A stretch of DNA of 64,000 nt from JACCSI01 sp035575715. GTDB taxonomy: Bacteria > Acidobacteriota > Vicinamibacteria > Vicinamibacterales > UBA2999. The stretch covers positions 62,001 through 126,000 of the forward strand of contig DATLXN010000043.1 of assembly GCA_035575715.1 (NCBI GenBank), given 5' to 3'. The position numbers and the translations under genes are program-made. The notes beneath the pieces were generated by a model. The model was not told where the DNA came from. It saw nothing but the letters and a program-made list of their open reading frames with translations, and did not search any database. Of the stretch, positions 26,419-34,531 are shown in pieces; the first letter of the stretch is position 1, and each line of letters opens with the position of its first letter.

Positions 26419-27309
26419 TTACGCCGCGCGTTTGCGCCAATACCGCGCCAGCCCCTGCCACAGTTGATCGAACGGCGCAGCAGCTTCTGTTGACCGCGCA
26501 TCGGCCTCCGACAATACCTGCCGGACCTCGGCGCGCATGTCCTCGCTGAACCGGCGAATGCGTTCTTCGTCGTTGCCGTCCGAGTCGAGCGACCGCCGCA
26601 CCAACGCGGCCGAGCGTTCCAACGCCATCCGGAACTTGCGGAGATGTTCGGCAACGTCGTCCACGATGCCAAAGTGCGTGAGGACCAGCGACCGGGGCCG
26701 CCACGCCTCGATCACCTGCAGACTCCGCTCCCACGCTTCGAGGTCGATGTCCGGTGGTGGCGTCGGGGCTTTGATGTAATTCCCCGCGACGCGGATGCCA
26801 ACCGTGTCGCCGACGAAGGCGTCGCCGTTGGTCAAATCGAAATAACTGACGTGATGGGACGCGTGCCCTGGCGTGTAGGCGACATCGATGCTGCGGCCGG
26901 CCACTTCGAGACGTTCCCCGCCATTGAGTATGTGCAGGCGATCAGCGGGTACCGGCTTGAACTCGCCCCACAGTTCGTTCATCCGCAAGCCGTACAGCCG
27001 CGTCGCGCTGGCTAACAGCTTCGCCGGATCGATCATGTGCGGTGCGCCCCGCGCGTGGACGTAGGCGGTCAGTTCGGGGAAACGGTCCATCAGCGTCCCT
27101 GTGGCGCCGGCGTGGTCGAGATGGATGTGTGTCAGCAACAGCGTCCGCACGTCCTTTAATCGATGGCCGTGATCGGCGAGGCCGCTCTCCAGTGCCGGCA
27201 GGCAGGAGGTCGGCCCCGGGTCAATCAACACGAGCCCTGCAGGGCCTTCGAGAACTGCGCTGCCAATGACCCGCGGCAGACCGAGAAATTTCAGATCAAT
27301 AAATGTCAT
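26419..27309 (-). CDS. MBL-fold metallo-hydrolase
   Basis: 296 residues. The zinc-site motif LLTHIHLDHAGATG (HxHxDH, ~60), the later histidine in TPGHASHHVSYFD (~150), the bridging Asp in GDAFVGDTVG (~172) and the last His in VLTHFGIVDD (~222) are all present, so a dinuclear hydrolase site is complete. The C-terminal ~60 residues are helical. Glyoxalase II-like or related thioesterase/lactonase activity is possible; the substrate is not known. ATG 27309 overlaps the upstream NTF2-like gene by 4 bp. Confidence 0.88.
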   Translation of the reverse strand: MTFIDLKFLGLPRVIGSAVLEGPAGLVLIDPGPTSCLPALESGLADHGHRLKDVRTLLLTHIHLDHAGATGTLMDRFPELTAYVHARGAPHMIDPAKLLASATRLYGLRMNELWGEFKPVPADRLHILNGGERLEVAGRSIDVAYTPGHASHHVSYFDLTNGDAFVGDTVGIRVAGNYIKAPTPPPDIDLEAWERSLQVIEAWRPRSLVLTHFGIVDDVAEHLRKFRMALERSAALVRRSLDSDGNDEERIRRFSEDMRAEVRQVLSEADARSTEAAAPFDQLWQGLARYWRKRAA

Positions 27310-27818
27310 CGGGTGTCCATCGGTTGAATCGCGCGGACCAGCGTCACGGCACGCACCAGCCACCGCCCATCGGTCTTGCTGAATGCAGCATTGAGTTCGC
27401 GCGCGTCGACGCCGTGGCCGCCGGCTGGGTCGGTCAACTGGGCATAAGCGGTTAACGACACATCAGCGGTATCACCTTCGCTCCCCAGCACGATCGATAC
27501 ATCGTCGAGCCTGACATCGAGATGCTTGGCCGCGCCGGCGACCTTCCCGGCCATCCCGATGACCGCGTCGCGGCCGGTGAGCCGCTCGAACGGGGCGCCG
27601 GCATCGACCGTCACTTGCGGCGAGAACTCGTGTCGCAACGCCGAGGCGCGGGCGATGCGGCTGACACCGCCTTCCCCGCCGCTGCTGACGCCCTCGGCGA
27701 TCCGCTCGAGGACGGCGCGGATTTCGGCTTCGTCATCGGGAAACAGGTAGCCCCATCCGTACCATCCGCAGACTGCGAGGGCGGCCGCAATCACGACCGG
27801 ACGGAGCGCGGCAGCCAT
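27306..27818 (-). CDS. NTF2/SnoaL-like protein with N-terminal anchor
   Basis: 170 residues with one hydrophobic N-terminal segment (LRPVVIAAALAVCGWYGWGYL) and a soluble domain with the order expected of an NTF2-like cone fold (DEAEIRAVLERIAEGV, then a beta-rich part ending GRWLVRAVTLV). No catalytic residues can be assigned. It could start at ATG 27818 or at TTG 27824, which overlaps the lepB stop as TTGA. It lies between lepB and the MBL hydrolase in a tightly packed operon cdo-lepB-this-MBL. Confidence 0.65.
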   Translation of the reverse strand: MAAALRPVVIAAALAVCGWYGWGYLFPDDEAEIRAVLERIAEGVSSGGEGGVSRIARASALRHEFSPQVTVDAGAPFERLTGRDAVIGMAGKVAGAAKHLDVRLDDVSIVLGSEGDTADVSLTAYAQLTDPAGGHGVDARELNAAFSKTDGRWLVRAVTLVRAIQPMDTR

Positions 27819-27820
27819 GG

Positions 27821-28318
27821 TCAATAGATGCCAAAGGTCTTTGGACCGATCAGGCGGGCCCTCGTCGTGGTGCCCATGTCATGCAGTTCCATCGGCATGC
27901 CACGGTTGTCGCCGACGACAAAGTATTCATCGGGGCCGAGCGTGGTCGGGCGCAGCTGCCAGGGCGCACGGTAGACGACGTAGGGTTCTTCAACCGGCAC
28001 CGCGTCGATACTGAGAATGCCGTTCTCAATCGCCACGCGATCGCCCGGCATCGCCATCAACCGCTTGACGTACACCGCGGACCGGCCGGCGATGCGCACG
28101 GCAACGACCTCGCCACGACGTGGCTCGCGCAATTGATAGGACAGTCGATTGACGAAGACAATATCGTCCTGCTGGATGGTCGGCGTCATGCTCGGGCCGA
28201 CGCCACGCACCGGCAACAAGACATACGCAAACGTGACAAACGCCAGACTGATCAGGACGGCGACGCGGATCGCGGTGCGCCGCTGATTGGTACCGGCCAG
28301 CCAGAGCGGTAATCTCAC
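27821..28318 (-). CDS. lepB: signal peptidase I
   Basis: 165-residue S26 membrane peptidase that removes Sec and Tat signal peptides. A single N-terminal membrane segment (~20-38) precedes box B with the nucleophile Ser in GVGPSMTPTIQ and box D with the general-base Lys in VYVKRLMAMPGDRV; box E appears as YFVVGDNRGMP. It is shorter than E. coli LepB and similar to Gram-positive and acidobacterial forms. GTG 28318 overlaps the cysteine dioxygenase stop by 4 bp. Confidence 0.93.
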   Translation of the reverse strand: MRLPLWLAGTNQRRTAIRVAVLISLAFVTFAYVLLPVRGVGPSMTPTIQQDDIVFVNRLSYQLREPRRGEVVAVRIAGRSAVYVKRLMAMPGDRVAIENGILSIDAVPVEEPYVVYRAPWQLRPTTLGPDEYFVVGDNRGMPMELHDMGTTTRARLIGPKTFGIY

Positions 28319-28875
28319 TCGTGATACGAAAGTGCGCGCACACTCTGGTCAAAGCGGCCATCGTCGCGCGGCAAAAAAATCCGGCAGCCATCGAGATTGC
28401 CGCCATAGATGTGAAGAGTCACCGACGCCGCATCGGGTTCGGCGTTGGCGAGCACGTGATAATCGGTGGGCGGAATCAGTCGGCCCGCGCTGCCCACACC
28501 GGCGGTGAGCGGCCGTCCTGTCGCGGTGACCTTGAACGCATCGCCGTCGGGGCGCACGTCGTATTGCGTCACGACCATCTCGCCTTCGACGACGCCTTCG
28601 ACGCACCACAGCCCGCCGTGATCGTGCACCGGCGTGCCTTGGCCCGGTCCCCACGTCATTACGACGGCGCTAAAGCGGTCGGCGGGATCTTGATACAACA
28701 GCCGGCGGGCATAGCAGTCCGGCCGCGTTTCTCGCAGCGCAGCGGGAAGGTGCAACGCTGAGCGTCCCAGCAGCTCCTCGAGATCGGCTTTGACGCGTGC
28801 CGTGATGGCCTCAGGCGAACCCTCCTGCACGGCGGCGTTCAGCCGCTCAACGAGCTCGGTCAGTCCGTCGCACAT
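28315..28875 (-). CDS. cysteine dioxygenase type I
   Basis: 186-residue cupin that oxidises L-cysteine to cysteine sulfinate using non-haem Fe(II). The 3-His ligands are in TPVHDHGGLWCVEGVVEGEM (two His, ~83-85) and VTLHIYGGN (third His, ~152); the Cys following HDHGGLW could be the cross-linking residue seen in eukaryotic enzymes. It might instead act on 3-mercaptopropionate. It is first in a four-gene operon with lepB. The 121-bp upstream region 28876-28996 shows only a possible TACTAA box. Confidence 0.88.
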   Translation of the reverse strand: MCDGLTELVERLNAAVQEGSPEAITARVKADLEELLGRSALHLPAALRETRPDCYARRLLYQDPADRFSAVVMTWGPGQGTPVHDHGGLWCVEGVVEGEMVVTQYDVRPDGDAFKVTATGRPLTAGVGSAGRLIPPTDYHVLANAEPDAASVTLHIYGGNLDGCRIFLPRDDGRFDQSVRALSYHE

Positions 28876-28996
28876 GTGTGTCCCCGTTCTTCAGTGTCCC
28901 CTCAAACAGCGTCGGGGTGCACTTAGTATGCGTCAGCCCAGCGGACCGTGAGAGTGAAGGCATCAGGGCGCTGCGCATGCCGAAAGTGTAACGCGA

Positions 28997-29794
28997 CTAG
29001 CGCACGCGAATGGTTAACGGTGCGGCCAAACGCGTGGTCACAACCGTGCCGCGGCCGAGCGAGACTTCCTCACCGGGCGTCGCCAGGACGACGCCGGTTC
29101 CACCTGCGGCGCCGACTGCGGTCCCAATCACCGCGCCCTTCTTGCCACCAGTGATGGCGCCAATCACCGCGCCGGCGCCGGCGCCGACGCCAATCTTGGT
29201 GGCGTCAGCTTTCTTTGTTGCCCGGGCCTGGCGCGAGACGGCTGACGTGCGTATCTCATAACGCATGGCGCCCACGCGGAGCGCATTGAACCGCACGGCA
29301 ACGCGGGCGCGGCCCTTCACTTTGGCGGAGCGCTGTGCTTCTGACACAAAGCCACTGACCGCGGCGCCTGCGGGAACAACGGTCACTCCGTCGACCATCA
29401 CCGCCCGCCGCACGGTCGCCTGCACGTCGTCTTCCACGCGGCTTGCCGTCGAAGAGACCGTTGTGCCCAGCTGCAGATTCAACACAGTGCCTGCCGGCAG
29501 GGTGATTTCTCTGAGCGGAACGTCGACCGGATCGACAGAGCGCGGGGTCAGGGGATCGGACTCAGGCTTGGCGACCGGGTCGGCATGATGGGCGGGCACT
29601 GACGGCGGATCCGACACTTTCGCATTCCCGATCTCGGCGGCGGCAGCGGGCACCGCGGCGGCGGTCGGCACGTGTGCGACCACCGGAGCTGGCGCCAGTG
29701 CGTTCGAGGGGTCGGCGGGAGTCGGTTTGGGACCGGCGTAGCAACCAGCAAGCGTCAGCGAGGCGATCAGCGCCGTAATCTTGAGGTAGCTCAT
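28997..29794 (-). CDS. glycine-zipper lipoprotein
   Basis: 265 residues. The N terminus SLTLAGCYAG has a lipobox (LAGC), so the protein should be lipid-anchored. A Pro/Ala-rich linker (~25-85) is followed by a soluble region (LREITLPAGTVLNLQLGTTVSSTASRVEDDV) resembling domains that set hydrophobic additive or pore properties in envelope proteins, then a glycine-zipper stretch IGVGAGAGAVIGAITGGKKGA (~205-235). AAAGGGG precedes ATG 29794. The function is unknown; an outer-membrane association is likely. Confidence 0.75.
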   Translation of the reverse strand: MSYLKITALIASLTLAGCYAGPKPTPADPSNALAPAPVVAHVPTAAAVPAAAAEIGNAKVSDPPSVPAHHADPVAKPESDPLTPRSVDPVDVPLREITLPAGTVLNLQLGTTVSSTASRVEDDVQATVRRAVMVDGVTVVPAGAAVSGFVSEAQRSAKVKGRARVAVRFNALRVGAMRYEIRTSAVSRQARATKKADATKIGVGAGAGAVIGAITGGKKGAVIGTAVGAAGGTGVVLATPGEEVSLGRGTVVTTRLAAPLTIRVR

Positions 29795-29854
29795 GCCCCT
29801 TTATGAGAGCAAAAGAGGTACCGGCGCTGCCGTCATTTTCCCAGTCGGGCGGTG

Positions 29855-30568
29855 TCAGTCGACAAGTGAAACCGGCAGGTTGGTCGGCGCGTGGTCGGTG
29901 GCCGCCCGCCGCACCCGATTGCCGCCCTCTGCGCGCGCCTCGCGCATAGCATGGCGAGCGGCCTTGATCAGGTCGAGCTCTTCCCACGCGGATTGGCGAT
30001 TGGGAACCGTAGACGCCACCGCCACACTGGCCGTGACGAGCGGACCACTGGCATCACTGGCCGCGGGTATTTCCAACGCTTCAACGGAGTGACGGACTTT
30101 TTCAGCGACGCGCATCGCGCCGGCCTCGTCGGTCGACGACAGAACCAAGGCAAATTCATCGCGGTGATAACGCGCGACGAGGTCGCCGGCGCGACCCGCC
30201 AAGCCGTCCAGCGCACGGCCGATCTGTCTCAGGCACTCGTCGCCGGCCCGGCGCCCGAACTGCCGGTTGTAGGATCGGAAGTGGTCGATGTCGAGGAAGA
30301 CCAAAGATACGGAAAGCTCGTCGCGCCGGGCGCGGCGCCATTCGCGCTCGATGAATTCAGGGAACTGTTCGTGATTGGCTAGCGCCGTCAAGCCGTCTTC
30401 GGTGCTGAGCCGCTGCAGCTGCAAACGCGCAAATTCAAGTTCGGTGGTCCGCAGTTCGAGATGGCCGCCAACTTCGCGCAACTGAACCTGTAACCGACGC
30501 ATCTGCCAGCCAAGCCACCCGCAGGCAGCAATCAGCGAGACTCCGAGGAACAGGTAGATGTTAGACAC
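29855..30568 (-). CDS. GGDEF-domain protein with degenerate active site
   Basis: 237 residues: one membrane segment (YLFLGVSLIAACGWLGWQM), a coiled coil (~25-55), then a diguanylate-cyclase fold (LTALANHEQFPEFIEREWRRA, SLVFLDIDHFRSYNRQFG with the metal-binding Asp). The signature GG(D/E)EF is replaced by YHRDEF (about residue 142), losing both glycines needed for GTP. It is therefore probably inactive as a cyclase and may bind nucleotide or protein. GTG 30568 starts 11 nt after TAGAAT. Confidence 0.85.
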   Translation of the reverse strand: MSNIYLFLGVSLIAACGWLGWQMRRLQVQLREVGGHLELRTTELEFARLQLQRLSTEDGLTALANHEQFPEFIEREWRRARRDELSVSLVFLDIDHFRSYNRQFGRRAGDECLRQIGRALDGLAGRAGDLVARYHRDEFALVLSSTDEAGAMRVAEKVRHSVEALEIPAASDASGPLVTASVAVASTVPNRQSAWEELDLIKAARHAMREARAEGGNRVRRAATDHAPTNLPVSLVD

Positions 30569-30616
30569 GGCGCGGCACGATTCTAACTCAGCCGTGTAAT
30601 CGGTCGCTGCACATTC

Positions 30617-30662
30617 GTAGGGAACGCTTGGCGGCGGTCATTTTGTAGGGAGAGCTTCGCGG
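30617..30662. repeat. two copies of an 18-bp imperfect repeat, 28-bp period
   Basis: GTAGGGAACGCTTGGCGG (30617-30634) and GTAGGGAGAGCTTCGCGG (30645-30662) differ at three positions. They lie in the 214-bp gap 30569-30782 between two minus-strand genes. They look like members of a dispersed intergenic element; nothing else is visible in the gap. Confidence 0.5.
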
Positions 30663-30782
30663 CCCAGCCGCCGGCCGGCGGTATCGATTTGGCAACTTTC
30701 GACGGACGGCCCTATCCCACCCCGGCGTCAGAATGAGCGACAAGATGTTCTTGCCGCCCACCCACGGCGCGGAGATCTGTGA

Positions 30783-31634
30783 CTAAATCGCCCCAGCGCT
30801 AAACGTATCGCACTGGTTAATGTCGCCGCTGTCGAGCCCGCGACGCAGCCAACGCTGACGCTGCTGTGCAGAGCCGTGCGTCCAACTTTCAGGGGACACG
30901 TAGCCTTGGCCCTGCTTCTGTAATCGATCGTCACCGATCGCAGCAGCCGCGCTCAACCCTTCATCGATGTCGCCCGGCTCAAGAAGATTCTTGCTGTTGG
31001 TGTGGAAGCCCCACACGCCGGCATAACAGTCGGCCTGCAGTTCCTGCCGCACCGACATCTGATTGCCCTCTTCCTGTGACATTCGCGACCGCGCCTGGTT
31101 GACCTTGTCGGACACGCCGAGCAGCGTCTGCACGTGGTGACCGACTTCGTGGGCGATCACGTAGGCTTCGGCGAAGTCGCCGGGCGCGCCAAAGCGGGCG
31201 TCCAGTTCGCGGAAGAAGGACAGATCGAGATAGACCTTTTGATCGGCCGGGCAATAGAACGGGCCGACAGCCGAGGATGCCGAGCCGCAGGCCGAGCGCA
31301 CCGAGCCATCGAACAGTACGAGCACGGGTTCCTGGTAGGTGCCGCGGTTCTGCTGAAAGATGCGCGTCCATGTTTGCTCGGTTTCGTGCAGCACAAAGGA
31401 GACGCGTTGGGCTTGTGGGTCGTTGGCCGGCACTTCGCCCGCCGGGACCGCATTGCCGGCCGGCGCCGATTGTTCGACCTGCGAGAGCAGCTCGAGCGGA
31501 TTTCGTCCGCTGATAAAGGAGATGACCAGGACCAGAACCAGCATGCCGATGCCGCCCCCGCCGACCATCCCCGCGCCGCCTAAGCCGCGGCGATCTTCGA
31601 TATTTTTGCTACGTCCACCGGATTCCCAGCGCAT
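30783..31634 (-). CDS. neutral zinc metallopeptidase, KPN_02809/YpfJ family
   Basis: 283 residues. A basic, Gly-rich N terminus (MRWESGGRSKNIEDRRG) leads to a membrane segment (GMLVLVLVISFISG), and the catalytic domain carries HEVGHH (about residue 165), giving two zinc histidines and the catalytic Glu. The family context FYCPADQKVYLDLSFF and RQELQADCYAGVW (probable third ligand region) is intact. ATG 31634 has GGAGG upstream. The longer open frame to 31823 runs into a tRNA-like gene and is not used. The substrate is unknown. Confidence 0.9.
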   Translation of the reverse strand: MRWESGGRSKNIEDRRGLGGAGMVGGGGIGMLVLVLVISFISGRNPLELLSQVEQSAPAGNAVPAGEVPANDPQAQRVSFVLHETEQTWTRIFQQNRGTYQEPVLVLFDGSVRSACGSASSAVGPFYCPADQKVYLDLSFFRELDARFGAPGDFAEAYVIAHEVGHHVQTLLGVSDKVNQARSRMSQEEGNQMSVRQELQADCYAGVWGFHTNSKNLLEPGDIDEGLSAAAAIGDDRLQKQGQGYVSPESWTHGSAQQRQRWLRRGLDSGDINQCDTFSAGAI

Positions 31635-31713
31635 GAGCTTCTGCCTCCGTCTAAGGCAGTAGCAAAACTCATGCGCGTTATGGGTGGAGTAAGTCGTCGA
31701 GGGAAAAAGGATA

Positions 31714-31797
31714 GTCGGGCTGGTGAAACTGGCAAACACATCAGACTTAAAATCTGCCGCCCATAAGGGCTTCTGGGTTCGATTCCCAGCGGGGCCA
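31714..31797 (+). tRNA. tRNA-Leu(UAA)-like sequence with unpaired acceptor stem
   Basis: D arm GTG/CAC with loop AAACTGGCAAA, anticodon loop CTTAAAA (anticodon TAA), long variable arm GCCC-ATAA-GGGC and T arm CTGGG-TTCGATT-CCCAG are clear tRNA-Leu parts. The acceptor strands do not pair: 5' GTCGGGC (31714-31720) against 3' CGGGGCC (31790-31796) gives two of seven pairs. The first anticodon-stem pair is T:C. It is probably a pseudo-tRNA or damaged copy; an intact tRNA-Leu(UAA) lies at 34339-34423. Confidence 0.6.
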
Positions 31798-31823
31798 CTC
31801 TTTAACACTCGAAGCGGGGCCAC
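31788..31823. repeat. direct repeat of the tRNA 3' end
   Basis: AGCGGGGCCAC occurs at 31788-31798 (end of the tRNA-like gene) and again at 31813-31823. Such duplications can mark an old integration site. The following stretch to 32116 has no gene I can support. Confidence 0.4.
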
Positions 31824-32116
31824 AGGCGCTCAGTTTAACGCGACTTACCTACAGCCCCCTCAGAGGTCTTTTAGGAGGTCGGTGACCCGAAAAATGAGCG
31901 TGTCGGCCCGACCGCGCTCCAAACGTAGTAGCTGAAGATGGGACCGCCGCGTGCGTCGGCGAAGCGCTCGACGTGCTCAAAAAGGCGACCTCGCCAGAAC
32001 GCAACTGAACCTGTTGGAGAAGATTGCGTGATTGGCGGGGTGGGGGAAATACCTGCTATTGCATTTTACAAGGTCCGTTATCGGATCCTGATCAAGACGC
32101 TCGGACCTGCCAAAAG

Positions 32117-32152
32117 AAAAGGGAATCATCATAAACGTGATGATCCCCCTTT
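32117..32152 (-). terminator. intrinsic terminator after the secreted-protein gene
   Basis: ATCATCA (32125-32131) pairs with TGATGAT (32138-32144), extended by GGG/CCC across a single mismatch. On the minus strand the hairpin is followed by TTTTCTTTT (from 32120 down). It ends the transcript of the gene at 32187-32783. Confidence 0.7.
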
Positions 32153-32186
32153 GGTCTGTCCGGCCGCGCCTCGCGTGGCGGTTACC

Positions 32187-32783
32187 TTACTTCGGACAGG
32201 TGTCGCTCAGCATCGTGACCGAGGCGACCTTCACCTTGTACGTCAGACGCTTCTGGGTCCCCCCAGAGGCCATCGCGGCACCGGCTTCGCTGCCGGCCGA
32301 CGCCCCCACCGACTTGGTCCGCTCCGTCGTCACCGTCGTCTTGCCGTCGGCTTGCACCTTCACCTTCGACTTGTCCACGTCATCGTCGAGCGTTCCCTCG
32401 ATCTTGACGCTGTGCCCGACATGGCCACGAAGCTTCTCGGAGGAATGGAGCCAGTAGACGACGTTGGCATCAGGCGTCATGGCATGACCGGTGGGATGCG
32501 CGTTCGGCGTGCCACCCGTTGTCGTCGCGGCGGCATCGGTGCGGTGCACGTTGCTCAGCATGAACGTGTCTTTCTCGGTGCCCGCCGCGACACAGCCGGT
32601 GAGCGTGACCGGACCGGCCGCGATCTTGTCGCCGCCCGGGACGCTGGTGCCCGTGGCCTGCATGCCCATGGGTGCCTTGGGGGTGGTGGGTGCCATCGTG
32701 GGCTGCTGTGCGCCGACCGCGACGGTCGAGGCGAGAACGACGGTCGAAGCGAGCACGACGGCGCTCAAGTTCAAGTAGCTCAT
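32187..32783 (-). CDS. secreted hypothetical protein, 198 aa
   Basis: Signal peptide (MSYLNLSAVVLASTVVLASTVAVGAQ) with cleavage after GAQ. A low-complexity Met/Pro/Thr stretch follows, then a beta-rich domain starting VTLTGCVAAGTEKDTFMLSNV and continuing HSVKIEGTLDDDVDKSKVKV. This resembles small OB-like exported domains common in acidobacterial genomes, with one conserved Cys; the function is unknown. CTGGAGGAACAG precedes ATG 32783. Monocistronic, ended by the terminator at 32117-32152. The 161-bp region 32784-32944 shows no further feature. Confidence 0.7.
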   Translation of the reverse strand: MSYLNLSAVVLASTVVLASTVAVGAQQPTMAPTTPKAPMGMQATGTSVPGGDKIAAGPVTLTGCVAAGTEKDTFMLSNVHRTDAAATTTGGTPNAHPTGHAMTPDANVVYWLHSSEKLRGHVGHSVKIEGTLDDDVDKSKVKVQADGKTTVTTERTKSVGASAGSEAGAAMASGGTQKRLTYKVKVASVTMLSDTCPK

Positions 32784-32944
32784 CTGTTCCTCCAGAAAAT
32801 TGACTTATCGGCTTATTCCGTAAATACGCGGACACGCGTTCCAACAGAGCCATCGTTATCGGGGAAGTTTACCCTCTTTGCTCACGCCGGCGGGCAACCT
32901 GGATGTCGCGGGCGAAGGCGAGACGACCATCATGACGTGCAACA

Positions 32945-34189
32945 TCAGTCGGCGCTCCGCATCGGTAATGGCACACTCAATAAGATCAGGTCCGTATAAA
33001 CCTGTTCGTGGCGAACGATCAGATACTCCAGGGCCTCTGCCAGGCGGCTGGTCGGCCGAAGCTCGTTCGATTGACCATGGAGATCGATGAATGACGAAAA
33101 TCGTTGTTCGAGCATTCGCAGGAACTCGACCGGGCGCACGCCGCTGCGGCGGATGATGCCGGGATGGAATTCGAGTTGCCAGACCACATGTGGATGCAGG
33201 ACCGACTTCGCACCGGCGAGCACTTTCGGCTCCCAGCCTTGAGTGTCGCACTTGATGAATCCGACGCTGGCCGCATCGACGTTGTGACTGTCAATCCACG
33301 CGTCCAGCGTCATCGTGCGCACGCGCGTGCCACCGGCGCGGTGGTCCGAGTCGGTCAGATGGTGGGTCCCCATGTGCGTGCCATGGACCAGAAGCGAGTC
33401 GCCGCTACGGTCCGACAACGCCACGCGATCGGGAAGCACCACGCCTTCGAGACCGTTGGCAATCACATTGCGCACCAGACACGCGTAATTGGACGGGTCG
33501 GGTTCGGCGGCCAGAACAAGTTGGGCATCGCCCATTACCGCGCGCGGCAGAGCCGTCGTACCGACGTTGGCCCCGATATCGAGCATGACCGGACCGAACG
33601 CGATGTTGCGGAGTGCCGCAATATCGCGAACCGGCAGCCACCCGCCTCGCAGTCGCGCGACTAACGACCCCGAGTCGTGCTCATTGACGGGAAACTCGAA
33701 CGACATCCCGTAACAGTCCACGGCAGCGGTGCCCTCGAGCGCCGCGCCCGCGTGACGGATCGCGGCATAGCTTTCGGATGTCGCTTCAAACTGCGCCGCG
33801 CGGACACGTCCGGCGGCTGTCGCTGATGCAGACACGAGCGCCCGCTGCCGCACTGGCAAGAGCGCCTCGATGACGTCTACACGCGCGATGCGGCGGCGAA
33901 CGCGCTCGATTCTCGCCCGCATAATCTCCGCGAACTCACGCCGCCTCGCTCGCGCTTCACCACGCAACACCTGTTGTGCCTTGCGGCTGCGACGCCGCTC
34001 CTCGTGCAGTGCTTCGCGCGCTTCGTCCAGCTTGCTCTCGAGGTCGAGCGCACGACGCTCGAGTCGCTCGAGGCGCTGCACGTGGGCGCGGAGTCCAGGC
34101 ATCCATCGCAGCCAACGTCTGAACGAGGAACGCGACCTCAACGGCGGCTTTCCCTCGTCGCCGGGTAGTGGGTCAATTTGAACTGGCAT
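32945..34189 (-). CDS. FkbM-family methyltransferase with N-terminal coiled coil
   Basis: 414 residues. Residues ~35-115 form a basic coiled coil (VQRLERLERRALDLESKLDEA). The methyltransferase domain has the SAM motif VMLDIGANVGTTALP (~205), an acidic residue in LAAEPDPSNYACLVRNV (~230) and the FkbM-typical TLDAWIDSHNVD...GFIKCDTQGWE (~310) with LEFHPGII. FkbM enzymes O-methylate sugars or polyketides, often in surface glycans. No glycan genes adjoin it. The coiled coil may anchor or oligomerise the enzyme. Confidence 0.88.
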   Translation of the reverse strand: MPVQIDPLPGDEGKPPLRSRSSFRRWLRWMPGLRAHVQRLERLERRALDLESKLDEAREALHEERRRSRKAQQVLRGEARARRREFAEIMRARIERVRRRIARVDVIEALLPVRQRALVSASATAAGRVRAAQFEATSESYAAIRHAGAALEGTAAVDCYGMSFEFPVNEHDSGSLVARLRGGWLPVRDIAALRNIAFGPVMLDIGANVGTTALPRAVMGDAQLVLAAEPDPSNYACLVRNVIANGLEGVVLPDRVALSDRSGDSLLVHGTHMGTHHLTDSDHRAGGTRVRTMTLDAWIDSHNVDAASVGFIKCDTQGWEPKVLAGAKSVLHPHVVWQLEFHPGIIRRSGVRPVEFLRMLEQRFSSFIDLHGQSNELRPTSRLAEALEYLIVRHEQVYTDLILLSVPLPMRSAD

Positions 34190-34338
34190 GGCTGGCCTAG
34201 ACGCTTGGCACGAATTCGATTTTAGAGCTGGCCATTATTTGCCAGTCGAATGACAGGCTTCGTGGCGGTGTTCCTGTCGACCTCCCGAGCCGGCCGGGTG
34301 CATCAGTTCCTGGCCACCGTAAATGACTGATTCGAAAG

Positions 34339-34423
34339 TGCCGGGGGCGGGAATCGAACCCGCACGCTCGTTAAGAGCTTGGGATTTTAAGTCCCATGCG
34401 TCTGCCAATTTCGCCACCCCGGC
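34339..34423 (-). tRNA. tRNA-Leu(UAA)
   Basis: Complete cloverleaf on the minus strand: acceptor GCCGGGG with CCCCGGC, D arm GCG/CGC, anticodon arm GGGA-CTTAAAA-TCCC (anticodon TAA), long variable arm AGCTCTT-AACGAGC type, T arm GCGGG-TTCGATT-CCCGC, discriminator A. CCA is not encoded. Confidence 0.95.
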
Positions 34424-34435
34424 GCAGAGACATTC

Positions 34436-34530
34436 TATTGGTGATTGGTGATTGGCCGCTGGCAACCGACGACCGACCACCGACCACCGACGACCCACGA
34501 CTGGCCACCGACGACTGGCGACCGGCGACC
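34436..34530. repeat. low-complexity degenerate short repeats
   Basis: GTGATTG repeats at the left, then irregular copies of CGACCACCGAC, CGACGAC and CTGGCGACC up to the stop of the next gene. There are no spacers of constant size and no palindromic unit, so it is not CRISPR; slippage-derived filler or a rapidly evolving intergenic repeat is likely. Confidence 0.4.
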
Positions 34531-34531
34531 G

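Noticed and set aside
29808..29823. sigma-54-like site CGGTACCTCTTTTGCT before the glycine-zipper lipoprotein gene
   Set aside because: GG-N10-GC spacing is exact, but the start point would fall only ~4 nt before ATG 29794 and would cut off the AAAGGGG ribosome site.
31938..32999. 353-codon plus-strand frame
   Set aside because: Runs across the terminator and antisense to the secreted-protein gene, which has a signal peptide and a ribosome site.
34436..34530. possible CRISPR-like or iteron repeat
   Set aside because: Units are short, irregular and overlapping, with no constant repeat or spacer length.
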